41,792 nt of DNA from Planctomycetota bacterium (GCA_027624335.1 JAQBWV010000027.1:1-41792); one strand, 5' to 3'. Shown: positions 27,257 through 36,325, counted from the first letter of the stretch. A program made the numbers and translations. Notes: a model not told the origin generated them from the letters alone.

Positions 27257-28412
27257 GCACATTCTCGACAAAGCCGTTTCCGGTGAACGACTGACTCGTG
27301 AAGACGGCCTCGCGCTGCTGGAGTCGCACGATCTGATTGCGATCGGCAAGGCGGCCGATGCTGTCACGAGGCGACTGCACCCCGAGCCGTACCGTACTTA
27401 CAACATCGACCGCAACGTCAATTACACCAATGCGTGTGCGGCGGTCTGCGACTTCTGCGCGTTCTATCGACCGATCGGGCATGAAGAAGTTTACGTGCTC
27501 ACACAGGAAGCGTTGCACCAGAAGGTTCAGGAAACGATCGACCTGGGTGGTGACCAGATCCTCATGCAGGGTGGGCTGCATCCGAAGCTGCCACTGGAGT
27601 GGTACGAGGAAATGCTCAGCGGTCTGAAGTCCGCTTTCCCGCAGGTCAACATTCACGGTTTCAGCCCGCCAGAACTGTACCACTTTCACAAGCTCAGCAA
27701 GTTGCCACTGGAGACGGTACTGCAGCGATTGAAAGACGCGGGCCTGGGAAGCGTGCCCGGCGGCGGTGGTGAGATTCTTGTCGATCGCGTTCGCAAACTG
27801 ATCACGCGAGGAAAAGTCCTCACCGACGACTGGCTGAACGTGAACCGCGTGTGGCATCAGCTGGGGGGCAAATCGACGTGTACCATGATGTTCGGCCATG
27901 TGGAGACGCTGGAAGAACGCATCGAACATCTCGACCGACTGCGCAGCCTGCAGGACGAAACCGGCGGCTTCACGGCGTTCATCTGCTGGACACATCAGCC
28001 GCCTCACGAAGCTCCCTGGTATGACAACCGCAAAGACGGTGTCGACATGTCAAAGTTGTCGGAAGCCGGGGCGTTCGAATATCTCAAGACGCAGGCGATC
28101 GGGCGGCTCTATCTGGATAATATTCCGAATATCCAGTCATCATGGGTCACGCAGGGCGAGAAGATCGGACAGCTTGCTCTGTGCTTCGGCGCCAATGATA
28201 TGGGTAGTCTGATGATTGAAGAAAATGTCGTTTCTCAGGCTGGTACCGTTTACCACCTTTCGGTCGAGACGTTGCGTCGGTGCATCCGTGAAGCCGGCTA
28301 CATCCCACGGCAACGAAACGTTTTTTACGATTACATCGACGAGGCAGACGAGTCCGGCCAGGGAGAAACTTCACGCCCTGCCGCTTCGGTGGCTCTGCCG
28401 GTTCTGAACTGA
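27240..28412 (+). CDS. mqnC: Cyclic dehypoxanthinyl futalosine synthase, radical SAM
   Basis: A 390-residue radical SAM enzyme that cyclises dehypoxanthine futalosine in menaquinone biosynthesis. The 4Fe-4S cluster cysteines are C66, C70 and C73 (NACAAVCDFC). They are followed by EVYVLTQEAL, the QILMQGGLHP strand, HGFSPPELYH, GLGSVPGGGGEIL, TCTMMFGHVET and the C-terminal NDMGSLMIEENVVSQAG, all typical of MqnC rather than MqnE. The start codon is TTG, supported by AAGGAG 6 bp upstream within mqnA. The overlap suggests translational coupling. MqnB and MqnD are not in the window. A futalosine pathway is usual in planctomycetes. Confidence 0.95.
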   Translation: MSSEIKHILDKAVSGERLTREDGLALLESHDLIAIGKAADAVTRRLHPEPYRTYNIDRNVNYTNACAAVCDFCAFYRPIGHEEVYVLTQEALHQKVQETIDLGGDQILMQGGLHPKLPLEWYEEMLSGLKSAFPQVNIHGFSPPELYHFHKLSKLPLETVLQRLKDAGLGSVPGGGGEILVDRVRKLITRGKVLTDDWLNVNRVWHQLGGKSTCTMMFGHVETLEERIEHLDRLRSLQDETGGFTAFICWTHQPPHEAPWYDNRKDGVDMSKLSEAGAFEYLKTQAIGRLYLDNIPNIQSSWVTQGEKIGQLALCFGANDMGSLMIEENVVSQAGTVYHLSVETLRRCIREAGYIPRQRNVFYDYIDEADESGQGETSRPAASVALPVLN

Positions 28413-28554
28413 GCTATCTCGTCTTGCAGGCGAATTCGCACGCCCACATTCCGTTGCACGGAGTGTAAAGTTTCGACAGGGAACTCCCGTAGAAGTTGGG
28501 GTGTATCCCGTGTTACTTCCAAGAGACCGTACCAACTGACAATCGAGCATCACG

Positions 28555-29310
28555 ATGATTGAGGTCAGCGAACTGTCAAAATGCTTCTCCGATGCAAAAC
28601 GGGGAAGCGTCTCGGCATTGAACGCGGTCAGCTTCGAAGTGAAGCCGGGCGAAGTCTTTGGACTGCTCGGTCCTAACGGAGCCGGCAAGACGACCTGCCT
28701 GCGAATACTGAGCACCGTGCTGCGACCGACCGGCGGGCGAGCCATCATCTCCGGCTACGACGTTGACAAATATCCGGCACAGGTCCGATCCCGCATCGGA
28801 TTCATGTCAAACAACACCGGCATCTACGACCGGATGACTGCTCGTGAGATGGTCGAATACTTCGGAAAGCTGTACGGCCTGACGGGCAAAGATCTCGACC
28901 AGCGCATGGATGAAGTATTCACTATGCTGCAGATGCACGACTTCGGCGAAATGTTGTGTTCGAAAATGTCGACCGGCATGCGGCAGAAAGTTTCCATCGC
29001 CCGCACGATTATTCACGACCCGCCAGTGCTGATCTTTGATGAACCGACATCCGGTCTGGATGTGCTGGTCGCTCGAAACGTCATCGAAGCGGTCGCGCGA
29101 CTTCGCGACGCGGGCAAATCGATCATCTACTCGACACATATCATGACCGAAGTCGAACGACTTTGTGACCGGGTTGCCGTCATTCACAAGGGAGAAATCC
29201 TGGCGATGGGCACTCGGACAGAACTTTGTGAGCAGCACGAAACAGACTCGATGGAAAATCTCTTTTTCGCACTGATTGATCGTTACGATGCAGCCGCAGT
29301 CGCGTCCTGA
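28555..29310 (+). CDS. ABC transporter ATP-binding protein, NatA-like
   Basis: A 251-residue ABC ATPase. Walker A GPNGAGKT (about 43-50), Q-loop region [14 protein letters not shown] with Asn in place of the usual Gln, signature [13 protein letters not shown], Walker [13 protein letters not shown] and the switch His in [10 protein letters not shown]. The signature reads STGMRQ rather than SGGQ, as in NatA/CcmA-type exporters. It is followed after 76 bp by the permease, so the two form an exporter that could move Na+ (as in NatAB) or another substrate. Confidence 0.92.
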   Translation: MIEVSELSKCFSDAKRGSVSALNAVSFEVKPGEVFGLLGPNGAGKTTCLRILSTVLRPTGGRAIISGYDVDKYPAQVRSRIGFMSNNTGIYDRMTAREMVEYFGKLYGLTGKDLDQRMDEVFTMLQMHDFGEMLCSKMSTGMRQKVSIARTIIHDPPVLIFDEPTSGLDVLVARNVIEAVARLRDAGKSIIYSTHIMTEVERLCDRVAVIHKGEILAMGTRTELCEQHETDSMENLFFALIDRYDAAAVAS

Positions 29311-29386
29311 TTCACTGCATGATCGGTTGTCGTCATCAAAACCTGGACACTGGCAGGAACATTCTTCCTGACTGGAGCCCGACACG

Positions 29387-31909
29387 ATGGAAGTTACCTG
29401 GAAAAACGTCTGGCTGATTCTTCACCGCGAGGTGCGGGATCAATTGCGCGATCGCCGCACACTGTTCATGGTCATCGTTCTGCCAATCATGCTGTATCCC
29501 GGCCTGGGTATCGGGATGCTGCAGATGGCCATGTACTTTACCGAGCAGCCTCGACAGATCGTCATTCTCAACGCGGACGAACTTCCCGAACCGCCGCTTG
29601 TTGAAGAAGGCCATTTCCTGACGCGCTGGTTCCGTTCACCGGAAACGGCTTCGAAACTGCGAGTGCTGACAGACTCCGAGCATGACGAAACCCGGCTGCC
29701 AGGAATTTCTACTGACGAGCAGAAACTGTTGCTCGAAGACGCGAGAAAGATTCGCACCCTGATCGAGCGACGCAACGAACTCGCCGCAACACTCGCCCCG
29801 TGGAACCCTGAGCTTGCTGATGAGTTGCCTGGAGTTCAGTCGGCGGCGCTGCGCAATGCGACTGAAACAGGTGACGTCCCGGAACAGCCAGGAAACTATC
29901 AGGAACTGATTGCTGAATTCGAAGCGCTGGAGCGAACGATCGGCGAGCAGTTTTCTCTCAGCAAACTGCAGGTCCTGATGATCGTTCCCGATGGGTTCGG
30001 CCAGAACCTGCGCACAATCAACAGGTTGCTGGCGAATCGTGATACTGACAACGAAGAGCTGCGGAATCTTCCACTGCTCAGACCGATTCTGGTTCGCAAC
30101 CGTGCCGATGAGAAATCAGACGTGGCTTACCGACGAGTGCGTGAGGCCATCGAAAAGTGGGAACGACAGCTTCTGAAAGAACGGCTGGAGCTGGCTCGGC
30201 TGCCGGAAACGGTACCGGATCCGGTGAATCTTCTGTCGATCGACGTCGCCAACCAGGAAGAGATCGCCGCCAGTGTCTGGGGCAAGATGTTCCCGGCCCT
30301 GCTGATCATCATGGCGCTGACGGGCGCGTTCTATCCGGCCATCGATATTGCCGCCGGAGAAAAAGAACGCGGCACCATGGAGACGCTGCTGATCTGTCCG
30401 GCGACACGCTCAGAAATCGTGATCGGAAAATTCCTGACCGTGCTGCTGTTCAGCATGGCCACAACGATACTCAACCTGATCAGCATGGGTTTTACCGGTA
30501 AGTACATCGTCTCGATGACCGCCGGCGCTGCAGTTTCCGGCATGGGACAGGTTCCGCTGCCAACGCCGCTGGCTTTGTTCTGGCTGGTCGTGCTGCTGGT
30601 TCCACTCGCCGCGTTCTTCAGTGCGTTGTGCCTGTCACTGGCGACCTTCGCCCGCAGCAATAAGGAAGGACAGTATTATCTGACGCCGCTGTTCATGATC
30701 ACGATGGGCCTGACGATGTTCTCCATGTCGCCATCGATCGAACTGACAGCGACCGGTGGATCATCGCTGTTTTACTGTGCGATGCCGATCGTCGGTCCGG
30801 CCTTGTTGTTGAAGGCTCTGCTGATGAATCCTGGCAACACGGAAGTTCTTGTGTTCGCTCTGCCGGTTCTGATGTCGAGTATCGGTTACAGCCTGATTGC
30901 CTTGTGGTGGGCGGTCGAGCAATTCAAGAGCGAAGAAGTTCTGTTCCGCGAAGCCGAACAGTTCGATGTGAAACTCTGGCTGCGACAACTGCTGCGGGAC
31001 AAAGATCCGCTTCCGACATTCGCTCAGGCAGCTGCCTGCTTCATGCTGATGATGTTTCTGCAGTTCCTTACCATTAATCTGCTCAGTGGTTCGATGACCG
31101 GTGTGAAATCGGAAGACCTCGGCAGGACGATCATGAAACTGGCCGTCACTCAGCAGCTGGCTTTGATTGCCGCTCCTGCTGTCTTCATGGCCATCCTGTT
31201 CACATCGAGCGCTCGAAAAACTCTTCGACTCAAGTTACCGAGTATGAGAATGCTGGCGGTGGCCATCACCCTGCCGCTTGTGCTGCACCCAATTGCAATC
31301 GAGCTTCTGGCCAGTCTGCACGACTTCTTTCCGCAGTTGCCAGACAGTGCGAAGGCCGCTTTTGCAACGATGTCGGACGAGACTCTTCCGATGTATGTCG
31401 TGCTGGGAGTCTTCGCTCTGACGCCGGCGCTGTGCGAAGAGGTCGCCTTTCGAGGCTTCATCCTGTCCGGATTCGGAAGCGGCGGTCGCACGATGGTGGC
31501 GATCGCTCTGTCCAGCATCACGTTCGGCCTGATCCACATGATTCCGCAGCAGGTCTTCAACGCGACACTGCTGGGACTGGTACTTGGCCTGATCGCGATT
31601 CGCAGTAAGAGTCTGCTTCCTGGAGTCGTCTTCCATTTCTGCTTCAACGCTCTGGCAGTATTTCACGGACAGACGGGAGCCGCCTGGACGGAAAACCGCC
31701 CGGAATGGCTCGATAACGAACTGATCTCATGGTTTGTCATCTGCCAGGACGACACCATCCGGTACAACTTTCTGACCTTGATGACGAGTGCCGGCGCCGC
31801 CTTTCTGATGATCCGCTGGCTGATCAATCAGAGTGAATCCCGCCATGGCGAGGACATAGTCCAGCGTATTACCCCTCCCGCCGTCACTCTGGCCAGTACC
31901 ACTTCGTAG
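29387..31909 (+). CDS. ABC-2 permease (NatB-like) fused to a CPBP intramembrane protease domain
   Basis: An 840-residue membrane protein. N-terminal ~550 residues: an ABC-2 permease with one early helix (LFMVIVLPIMLYPGLGIGML), a large extracytoplasmic loop of ~270 residues, then five to six helices (LLIIMALTGAFYPAIDIAAG, KERGTMETLLICPATRSEIVIGKF). C-terminal ~280 residues: further helices and a CPBP (CAAX-protease/bacteriocin-processing) domain with E684-E685 and R689 (CEEVAFRG), H717 (FGLIHM) and HFCFNA, so the glutamate/histidine active-site set is intact. ABC exporter and protease are thus one polypeptide. The partner ATPase is just upstream. Function may be export plus intramembrane cleavage of a peptide or quality control; the substrate is not evident. 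Confidence 0.9.
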   Translation: MEVTWKNVWLILHREVRDQLRDRRTLFMVIVLPIMLYPGLGIGMLQMAMYFTEQPRQIVILNADELPEPPLVEEGHFLTRWFRSPETASKLRVLTDSEHDETRLPGISTDEQKLLLEDARKIRTLIERRNELAATLAPWNPELADELPGVQSAALRNATETGDVPEQPGNYQELIAEFEALERTIGEQFSLSKLQVLMIVPDGFGQNLRTINRLLANRDTDNEELRNLPLLRPILVRNRADEKSDVAYRRVREAIEKWERQLLKERLELARLPETVPDPVNLLSIDVANQEEIAASVWGKMFPALLIIMALTGAFYPAIDIAAGEKERGTMETLLICPATRSEIVIGKFLTVLLFSMATTILNLISMGFTGKYIVSMTAGAAVSGMGQVPLPTPLALFWLVVLLVPLAAFFSALCLSLATFARSNKEGQYYLTPLFMITMGLTMFSMSPSIELTATGGSSLFYCAMPIVGPALLLKALLMNPGNTEVLVFALPVLMSSIGYSLIALWWAVEQFKSEEVLFREAEQFDVKLWLRQLLRDKDPLPTFAQAAACFMLMMFLQFLTINLLSGSMTGVKSEDLGRTIMKLAVTQQLALIAAPAVFMAILFTSSARKTLRLKLPSMRMLAVAITLPLVLHPIAIELLASLHDFFPQLPDSAKAAFATMSDETLPMYVVLGVFALTPALCEEVAFRGFILSGFGSGGRTMVAIALSSITFGLIHMIPQQVFNATLLGLVLGLIAIRSKSLLPGVVFHFCFNALAVFHGQTGAAWTENRPEWLDNELISWFVICQDDTIRYNFLTLMTSAGAAFLMIRWLINQSESRHGEDIVQRITPPAVTLASTTS

Positions 31910-31936
31910 CGTGGCAAAGCTGATTCGAAAGCGACC

Positions 31937-32758
31937 ATGCCGAATGTTCCTCTGATTATCGCTCGCCAGCTTGGCATGTCGTACGGCGACGCGTCTCCAA
32001 TCCTGAAGCACGTCGAACTGAGCGTTGCTCGCGGGGAGTTCGTTTCGATCGTCGGCCCATCGGGTTGTGGTAAGTCCACTCTGCTTCGACTCGTCGCTGG
32101 ATTGAGAGAACCAACGGTCGGTCAGCTGACAATCGCGGACGCCGCTCCAGGCAGGTCACAGACCAAAGCGGCGTTCGTTTTCCAGGAGCCGAATCTGCTG
32201 CCCTGGCGGACGGTGACCGGGAACATTCGCCTGCCGCTCGAACTCGATGGCTCACACACGATACTCGGCAAATCAGCTTCTGACGAACTGATTGAGCAAG
32301 CCATTCGTCGAATCGGCCTCCTGCCAGGTGACGCCGCCAAGCGTCCTGCTGAGCTTTCCGGCGGCATGCGAATGCGAGTGTCACTGGCGCGGGCGCTGGT
32401 GACCGACCCGCAGATCATGCTGCTCGACGAGCCGTTCGCTGCTCTGGACGACATTCTGCGACAACAGCTCAACGAAGAGCTGCAGCGGCTGTGGTGGAAT
32501 AAACGCTGGACGGGATTATTCGTCACGCACAACGTTTCGGAAGCCGTGTTTCTCAGCCAGCGAGTGCTCGTCATGAGCCGTGCACCGGGAACGATTCTGG
32601 AAACGATCGACATTCCATTCGACTTTCCTCGTTCTCCGGAACTGCGTGCTGCTCCGGAATTCGCAAGCCTGACCGGTGTGATCAGTGCGCATCTGCGCCG
32701 CGCAGCCGGAATATCAGAATCTGCAACATCGACGCGCATTGCAGAGGGCACGGCATGA
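31937..32758 (+). CDS. ABC importer ATP-binding protein, SsuB/TauB type
   Basis: A 273-residue ABC ATPase with Walker A GPSGCGKST (about 36-44), Q-loop FVFQEPNLLPWRTV, signature LSGGMRMRVSLARAL, Walker B IMLLDEPFAALDD and switch His in VTHNVSEAV. The LLPW.TV and EPFAALD segments are typical of the nitrate/sulfonate/taurine/thiamine-precursor importer family. Its stop overlaps the permease start (ATGA), so the two are coupled. No substrate-binding protein lies nearby, so the imported molecule cannot be inferred. Confidence 0.9.
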   Translation: MPNVPLIIARQLGMSYGDASPILKHVELSVARGEFVSIVGPSGCGKSTLLRLVAGLREPTVGQLTIADAAPGRSQTKAAFVFQEPNLLPWRTVTGNIRLPLELDGSHTILGKSASDELIEQAIRRIGLLPGDAAKRPAELSGGMRMRVSLARALVTDPQIMLLDEPFAALDDILRQQLNEELQRLWWNKRWTGLFVTHNVSEAVFLSQRVLVMSRAPGTILETIDIPFDFPRSPELRAAPEFASLTGVISAHLRRAAGISESATSTRIAEGTA

Positions 32759-33552
32759 AAACCGCGTCCTCAGAATCAACATCCGCCAGACTGCTGCGAA
32801 CCGTCGGCCCCCCGCTGTTGCTGCTGATCGTGTTTCTAGGATTCTGGCAGTTCTGCGTGTGGTGGTTCGACCTGAAACCATTCCTCGTGCCGGGTCCCCT
32901 GCGAGTTGCCAGCGCCGCTGTTGCCAGCTTCGGTAAGCTGGCTGCAGCAACTCGTGTTTCGGCAGCTGCGGCTTTGTCGGGATTCGCAGCGAGCCTTGTC
33001 ACCGGCGTCGTCATCGCGTTTTTCTTTTCACAGTCACGTTTGATTCGAGTGAGCTGCTATCCGTACGCCATCTTTCTGCAGACAGTTCCGATTGTCGCCA
33101 TCGCTCCGCTGATCATTAACTGGTTTGGGTTCGGCTTTCGCAGCACAGTGATTATCTCGTTTATCATCAGCCTGTTCCCGATCATCACCTCGACCACCAC
33201 CGGAATGACATCCGTTGATCCGGAACTGCTCGATCTGTTCCGCCTGAACCAGGCGAGCCGCTGGCAGATCTGGTTGAAGTTACGATTGCCAAACGCCGTC
33301 CCGCATCTGATTACCGGAGCCCGGACGTCCAGCGGCCTGTCCGTGGTGGGAGCACTCGTCGGCGAATACTTCGCCGGGTTCGGTGTCAACGATTACGGGC
33401 TGGGTTTTCTGATCGGTCGAAACACCAGTCAAATGCGAACTGACGAACTCTTCGCGGCCGTTATCGCGTCAACGCTGCTCGGCATTACAATCTTCGGAAC
33501 GGTCAGCATGGCAGGGGCATTCGTTCTGAACCGTTGGTACAACAGCAGGTGA
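32755..33552 (+). CDS. ABC importer permease, SsuC/TauC type
   Basis: A 265-residue permease with about six membrane helices and the EAA-type cytoplasmic loop (DLFRLNQASRWQIWLKLRLPNAVPHLITGAR), which in this family docks the ATPase. Other family segments are PFLVPGPLRVASAAV, FFFSQSRLIRVSCYPYAIFLQTVPIVAIAPL and GEYFAGFGVNDYGLGFLI. It pairs with the preceding ATPase through a 4-bp overlap. The operon ends here: the next gene starts 85 bp later after a small tandem repeat. Confidence 0.9.
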   Translation: MKTASSESTSARLLRTVGPPLLLLIVFLGFWQFCVWWFDLKPFLVPGPLRVASAAVASFGKLAAATRVSAAAALSGFAASLVTGVVIAFFFSQSRLIRVSCYPYAIFLQTVPIVAIAPLIINWFGFGFRSTVIISFIISLFPIITSTTTGMTSVDPELLDLFRLNQASRWQIWLKLRLPNAVPHLITGARTSSGLSVVGALVGEYFAGFGVNDYGLGFLIGRNTSQMRTDELFAAVIASTLLGITIFGTVSMAGAFVLNRWYNSR

Positions 33553-33596
33553 CTTTGCCGACTTAGCGAAGATCAACGCACGATCGAAACGACCGC

Positions 33597-33636
33597 ACAC
33601 TCTCGCGGAAGAACGTACACTCTCGCAGAAGAACAC
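33597..33636 (+). repeat. 20-bp tandem repeat, two copies
   Basis: Units at 33597-33616 and 33617-33636 (ACACTCTCGC then GGAAGAACGT or AGAAGAACAC) match at 17 of 20 positions. They end one base before the GTG start of the PAS/AAA+ regulator, so the second copy also contributes its ribosome-binding region (AGAAGAAC). Confidence 0.75.
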
Positions 33637-33637
33637 T

Positions 33638-35041
33638 GTGGCGAAACGAGCAACCCGCAGAACAATTCGGTTCGAAGCAGCAATCAACGCTGTTGAGTCA
33701 CCGGTGTTTCTGGTGGACTCGCAGCGTCGAGTGGTGTTCATGAACGATGGTTGTCAGTCGCTGACCGGGTGGGCGCTGTCCGAAGTTGTCGGAGCTGTTT
33801 GCGAGTTCAAGTCCAGTGGTGATGCCGCGTCGCTGGAAGCTTTGACCGGTGCGCTTTGCCCGCCACAGCAAACGTTCGATGGCCAGACCGGGCACGTTGT
33901 CCGCTACTTCGTGCATCGCACAACCGGCAAGACCATTTCCCGCATGGTCCATTTCCATCCGCTTGGCACTGATGATCGCACCGACTTTGTGATCGGCATC
34001 GTGACGGCACTTTCGGCTTCCACTCAAACCGCCGATACCAGGATCATCACTCAGGTTCACGCCGAACTCGCCGCACTCCGACATGGACTGAGGCAGCGGT
34101 ACGGATCGGATTCCATCCTGACGAACAGCAGCGCGATGCGGCGAGTTATCGATCAGGTCGAAGCCGCTCGCCAGTCGCGCGTTGCCGTTCACGTCTGCGG
34201 CGAAAAAGGAACCGGCAAGGAGCATGTCGCGAGAGTCATCCATTACTCAAGCGATCTGGGTCAGCGTGCGTTCGTACCGATTCAGTGTCGATTGCTGCCG
34301 GCCAACGAGCTTCGCGAGGCGATTCGAAGAATTGTCGAATCTGACTGGGAAGAACGCTTACCCATCGCCGCTCTGCAACCGGGGTGCGTGTTTCTAAACG
34401 ATGTCGACGCCTTACCACGAGACGTACAGCAGCGAATGTTCGAGTTTCTGTCGTCGGCACGCGGAGCCGCCTTTCGCGCGAACGTTCGTCTCGTTTCCGC
34501 CAGCAGATGTGATCTGGATGATGCTCATGCAGATGAAAGGCTATCGGACGAGTTCTACTATCTGATCACGTCTCTACAGATCGTAACCACACCACTGCGA
34601 CACCGGATGGATGATCTGAGAATTCTCGCTCAGCATTTTCTGGAACAGCGAAATCGTGACCGCAGTAAACAGGCGACGGGCTTTTCTGCCGAAGTGTGGT
34701 TGCAGTTTGAGGAATACAACTGGCCTGGCAACCTCGACGAACTGGATGAGGTCATCTATGAAGCTCTGCTGAATTCCGATGGTCCGGTCATCCGAGCCGA
34801 CCATTTGCCTTTTCGACTGCGTACCGGGTTAGATGCGCAACGCCTCGGGCCGCTGACAGATGGTCCGATTGAGGCTTTGGAACCGCTGCTTGAACGAGTC
34901 GAGCGGGACCAGATTCAACGCGCTTTGGAACAGGCGAAAGGCAATAAGACCAAAGCGGCTCGCATTCTCAAGATTACTCGACCGAATCTTTATCGACGCA
35001 TGGAAACGCTGGGCCTGTCGGATTCGGAAGGAACAGAATAA
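33638..35041 (+). CDS. PAS / degenerate sigma-54-activator-like AAA+ / Fis-type regulator
   Basis: A 467-residue protein with the architecture of an NtrC-family activator. PAS domain about 10-130 (ESPVFLVDSQRRVVFMNDGC), AAA+ domain about 165-400 and a Fis-type helix-turn-helix at the end (GNKTKAARILKITRPNLYRRMETLGL). Walker A is intact (GEKGTGKE, 188-195). The GAFTGA loop that touches sigma-54 is missing: the text jumps from CRLLPANELREAIRR to PGCVFLNDVDALP. Walker B reads FLNDVD rather than FLDEI, and the usual arginine-finger segment FR.DLYYRL is LSDEFYYLI. It should bind DNA but probably cannot remodel sigma-54 holoenzyme. The GTG start lies directly after the tandem repeat. Possible targets are the adjacent ABC or FHA genes. 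Confidence 0.85.
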   Translation: MAKRATRRTIRFEAAINAVESPVFLVDSQRRVVFMNDGCQSLTGWALSEVVGAVCEFKSSGDAASLEALTGALCPPQQTFDGQTGHVVRYFVHRTTGKTISRMVHFHPLGTDDRTDFVIGIVTALSASTQTADTRIITQVHAELAALRHGLRQRYGSDSILTNSSAMRRVIDQVEAARQSRVAVHVCGEKGTGKEHVARVIHYSSDLGQRAFVPIQCRLLPANELREAIRRIVESDWEERLPIAALQPGCVFLNDVDALPRDVQQRMFEFLSSARGAAFRANVRLVSASRCDLDDAHADERLSDEFYYLITSLQIVTTPLRHRMDDLRILAQHFLEQRNRDRSKQATGFSAEVWLQFEEYNWPGNLDELDEVIYEALLNSDGPVIRADHLPFRLRTGLDAQRLGPLTDGPIEALEPLLERVERDQIQRALEQAKGNKTKAARILKITRPNLYRRMETLGLSDSEGTE

Positions 35042-35160
35042 ACCTCGGATCGGCAGGAAGAGGATACTCGCGCCTTCAGAAAGAAGTCATACTGACTCAG
35101 CTTCGGGAACAGAGGAGCAATTACTTCCCAACGCCTTTGAAATCCACCGAGGGTAGAGGT

Positions 35161-35198
35161 TAGGGCCGGTTCCTACCGGCCGGTGGGAACCGGCCCTA
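35161..35198. repeat. 38-bp GC-rich palindrome
   Basis: A 19-bp arm (TAGGGCCGGTTCCTACCGG) pairs with the next 19 bases with one mismatch and no loop. It sits in the 200-bp gap between the regulator and FHA genes. Form and position suggest a dispersed intergenic palindrome or a transcription-stop structure without a T-run. Confidence 0.7.
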
Positions 35199-35241
35199 CG
35201 AAACTGACTCGGCAGCGATGCCGATACCACGAGGTAATTCC

Positions 35242-36234
35242 ATGCAAGTCACACTTTCAGTCCGCGCCCCAAAGAAACCCGAGAAACGAGTTATCGTCGA
35301 AAACAATGTCGTCATCGGGCGAGGCAAAGACTGCAATCTGCAGGTGCTGTCGAACGATGTCAGCCGACAGCACTGTCGACTGATCATCGGTGATTCAGAG
35401 GTCGCCGTTCGCGACCTCGGTAGCGGAAACGGCACGCTCCTGAATGGTCGCAAGACGGAGCCGAACGTCGATGCGCCACTCGTTTCGGGTGACATCATCA
35501 GAATCGGACCGTTAGTCATCAAAGTTGACTTTCCGAGTACGTTACTGAAACCGGTTGGAAGCGAGCCCGACATATCGGTGTCGGCGCTGGAACCAGCAAT
35601 CAGTCTCCCAGCCGCCGTCGAACCGGAAGCGGCCGAAATCGATTCAGACGACTCAATCGCAAAGCCTGCCGATGAAGCGGTCGGTTGGGAACCGGACCAT
35701 ATCGAGACTGCTCCGGTTGCTGAAACCGAGACGGTTGAGCCACCTTTGTTTGAGGTCGATGAAGATGCCGGTTTACTTGCCGACGACGGATTACTTGCTG
35801 ATGACGGATTGATCGCTGACGAGTTTGTCGAAGCCGATGCGACCGAACAGGAACCTGCCGAGTCAACAATCGAAGCCGAACCACAGCCAGAAAAGAAGAA
35901 GTCTCTGTTTAGTCGTTTCGGCAGGAAAAAGGGCAAAGTAGAACCAGCAAAACCATCACCGGCGGTACCTGATTCCGAACTTCCCGCAGACGTTACCGGT
36001 GCCGAACAGGAACGATTACTGGTAGACGACGATGCCGATTTCGAACAGGAAACTGTTGTCTTCGATCCCGGTAATACGTTCACACCCGATGACGAATACG
36101 AAGAAGCGTTATCTGGTGAGGCGGCTGCGGGTGAGTACGAGGACGACGAGTATCTCGAAGACGACGTTGAAGAAGAGGCAGTCGATCCAGGGTTCGCCGA
36201 TTTCCTCAACCAGGTTGACGAACCGCCCAGGTAA
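35242..36234 (+). CDS. FHA domain protein with long acidic tail
   Basis: A 330-residue protein. N-terminal FHA domain (about 1-100) has the phosphothreonine-binding pattern VIGRGKDCNLQV, then NDVSRQHCRL, DLGSGNGTLLNG and GDIIRIG, so it should bind pThr peptides. The rest is strongly acidic and of low complexity, with a repeat LLADDGLLADDGLIADE near residue 180, a basic patch (KKKSLFSRFGRKKGK) near 220 and an E/D-rich end. The ATG at 35242 is chosen because GAGG lies 7 bp upstream; an ATG at 35218 would add eight residues and lacks a site. It precedes the FHA-CpaF gene by 91 bp, and the two likely act together. Confidence 0.88.
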   Translation: MQVTLSVRAPKKPEKRVIVENNVVIGRGKDCNLQVLSNDVSRQHCRLIIGDSEVAVRDLGSGNGTLLNGRKTEPNVDAPLVSGDIIRIGPLVIKVDFPSTLLKPVGSEPDISVSALEPAISLPAAVEPEAAEIDSDDSIAKPADEAVGWEPDHIETAPVAETETVEPPLFEVDEDAGLLADDGLLADDGLIADEFVEADATEQEPAESTIEAEPQPEKKKSLFSRFGRKKGKVEPAKPSPAVPDSELPADVTGAEQERLLVDDDADFEQETVVFDPGNTFTPDDEYEEALSGEAAAGEYEDDEYLEDDVEEEAVDPGFADFLNQVDEPPR

Positions 36235-36240
36235 AGGATC

Positions 36241-36271
36241 GCGAAACACACGTTCTGAATGTGTGTTTCGC
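36241..36271 (+). terminator. Hairpin after the FHA gene
   Basis: A perfect 11-bp stem (GCGAAACACAC 36241-36251 with 36261-36271) with a 9-base loop, starting 6 bp after the FHA stop. No T-run follows. It may attenuate or stop transcription before the FHA-CpaF gene, or protect the 3' end. Confidence 0.5.
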
Positions 36272-36325
36272 CGAGTTCGCTGACTAAAGCTCAGCCGATC
36301 GCCACTCTATAACGAATCGCCCGGC

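Noticed and set aside
26790..28007. 405-codon minus-strand open frame
   Set aside because: It lies antisense to mqnA/mqnC, both clearly identified; its composition is that of a GC-rich shadow frame.
35196..36251. Ser-rich 351-codon minus-strand frame
   Set aside because: Exact antisense of the acidic FHA gene: runs of Ser result from reading Glu/Asp/Ala codons backwards.
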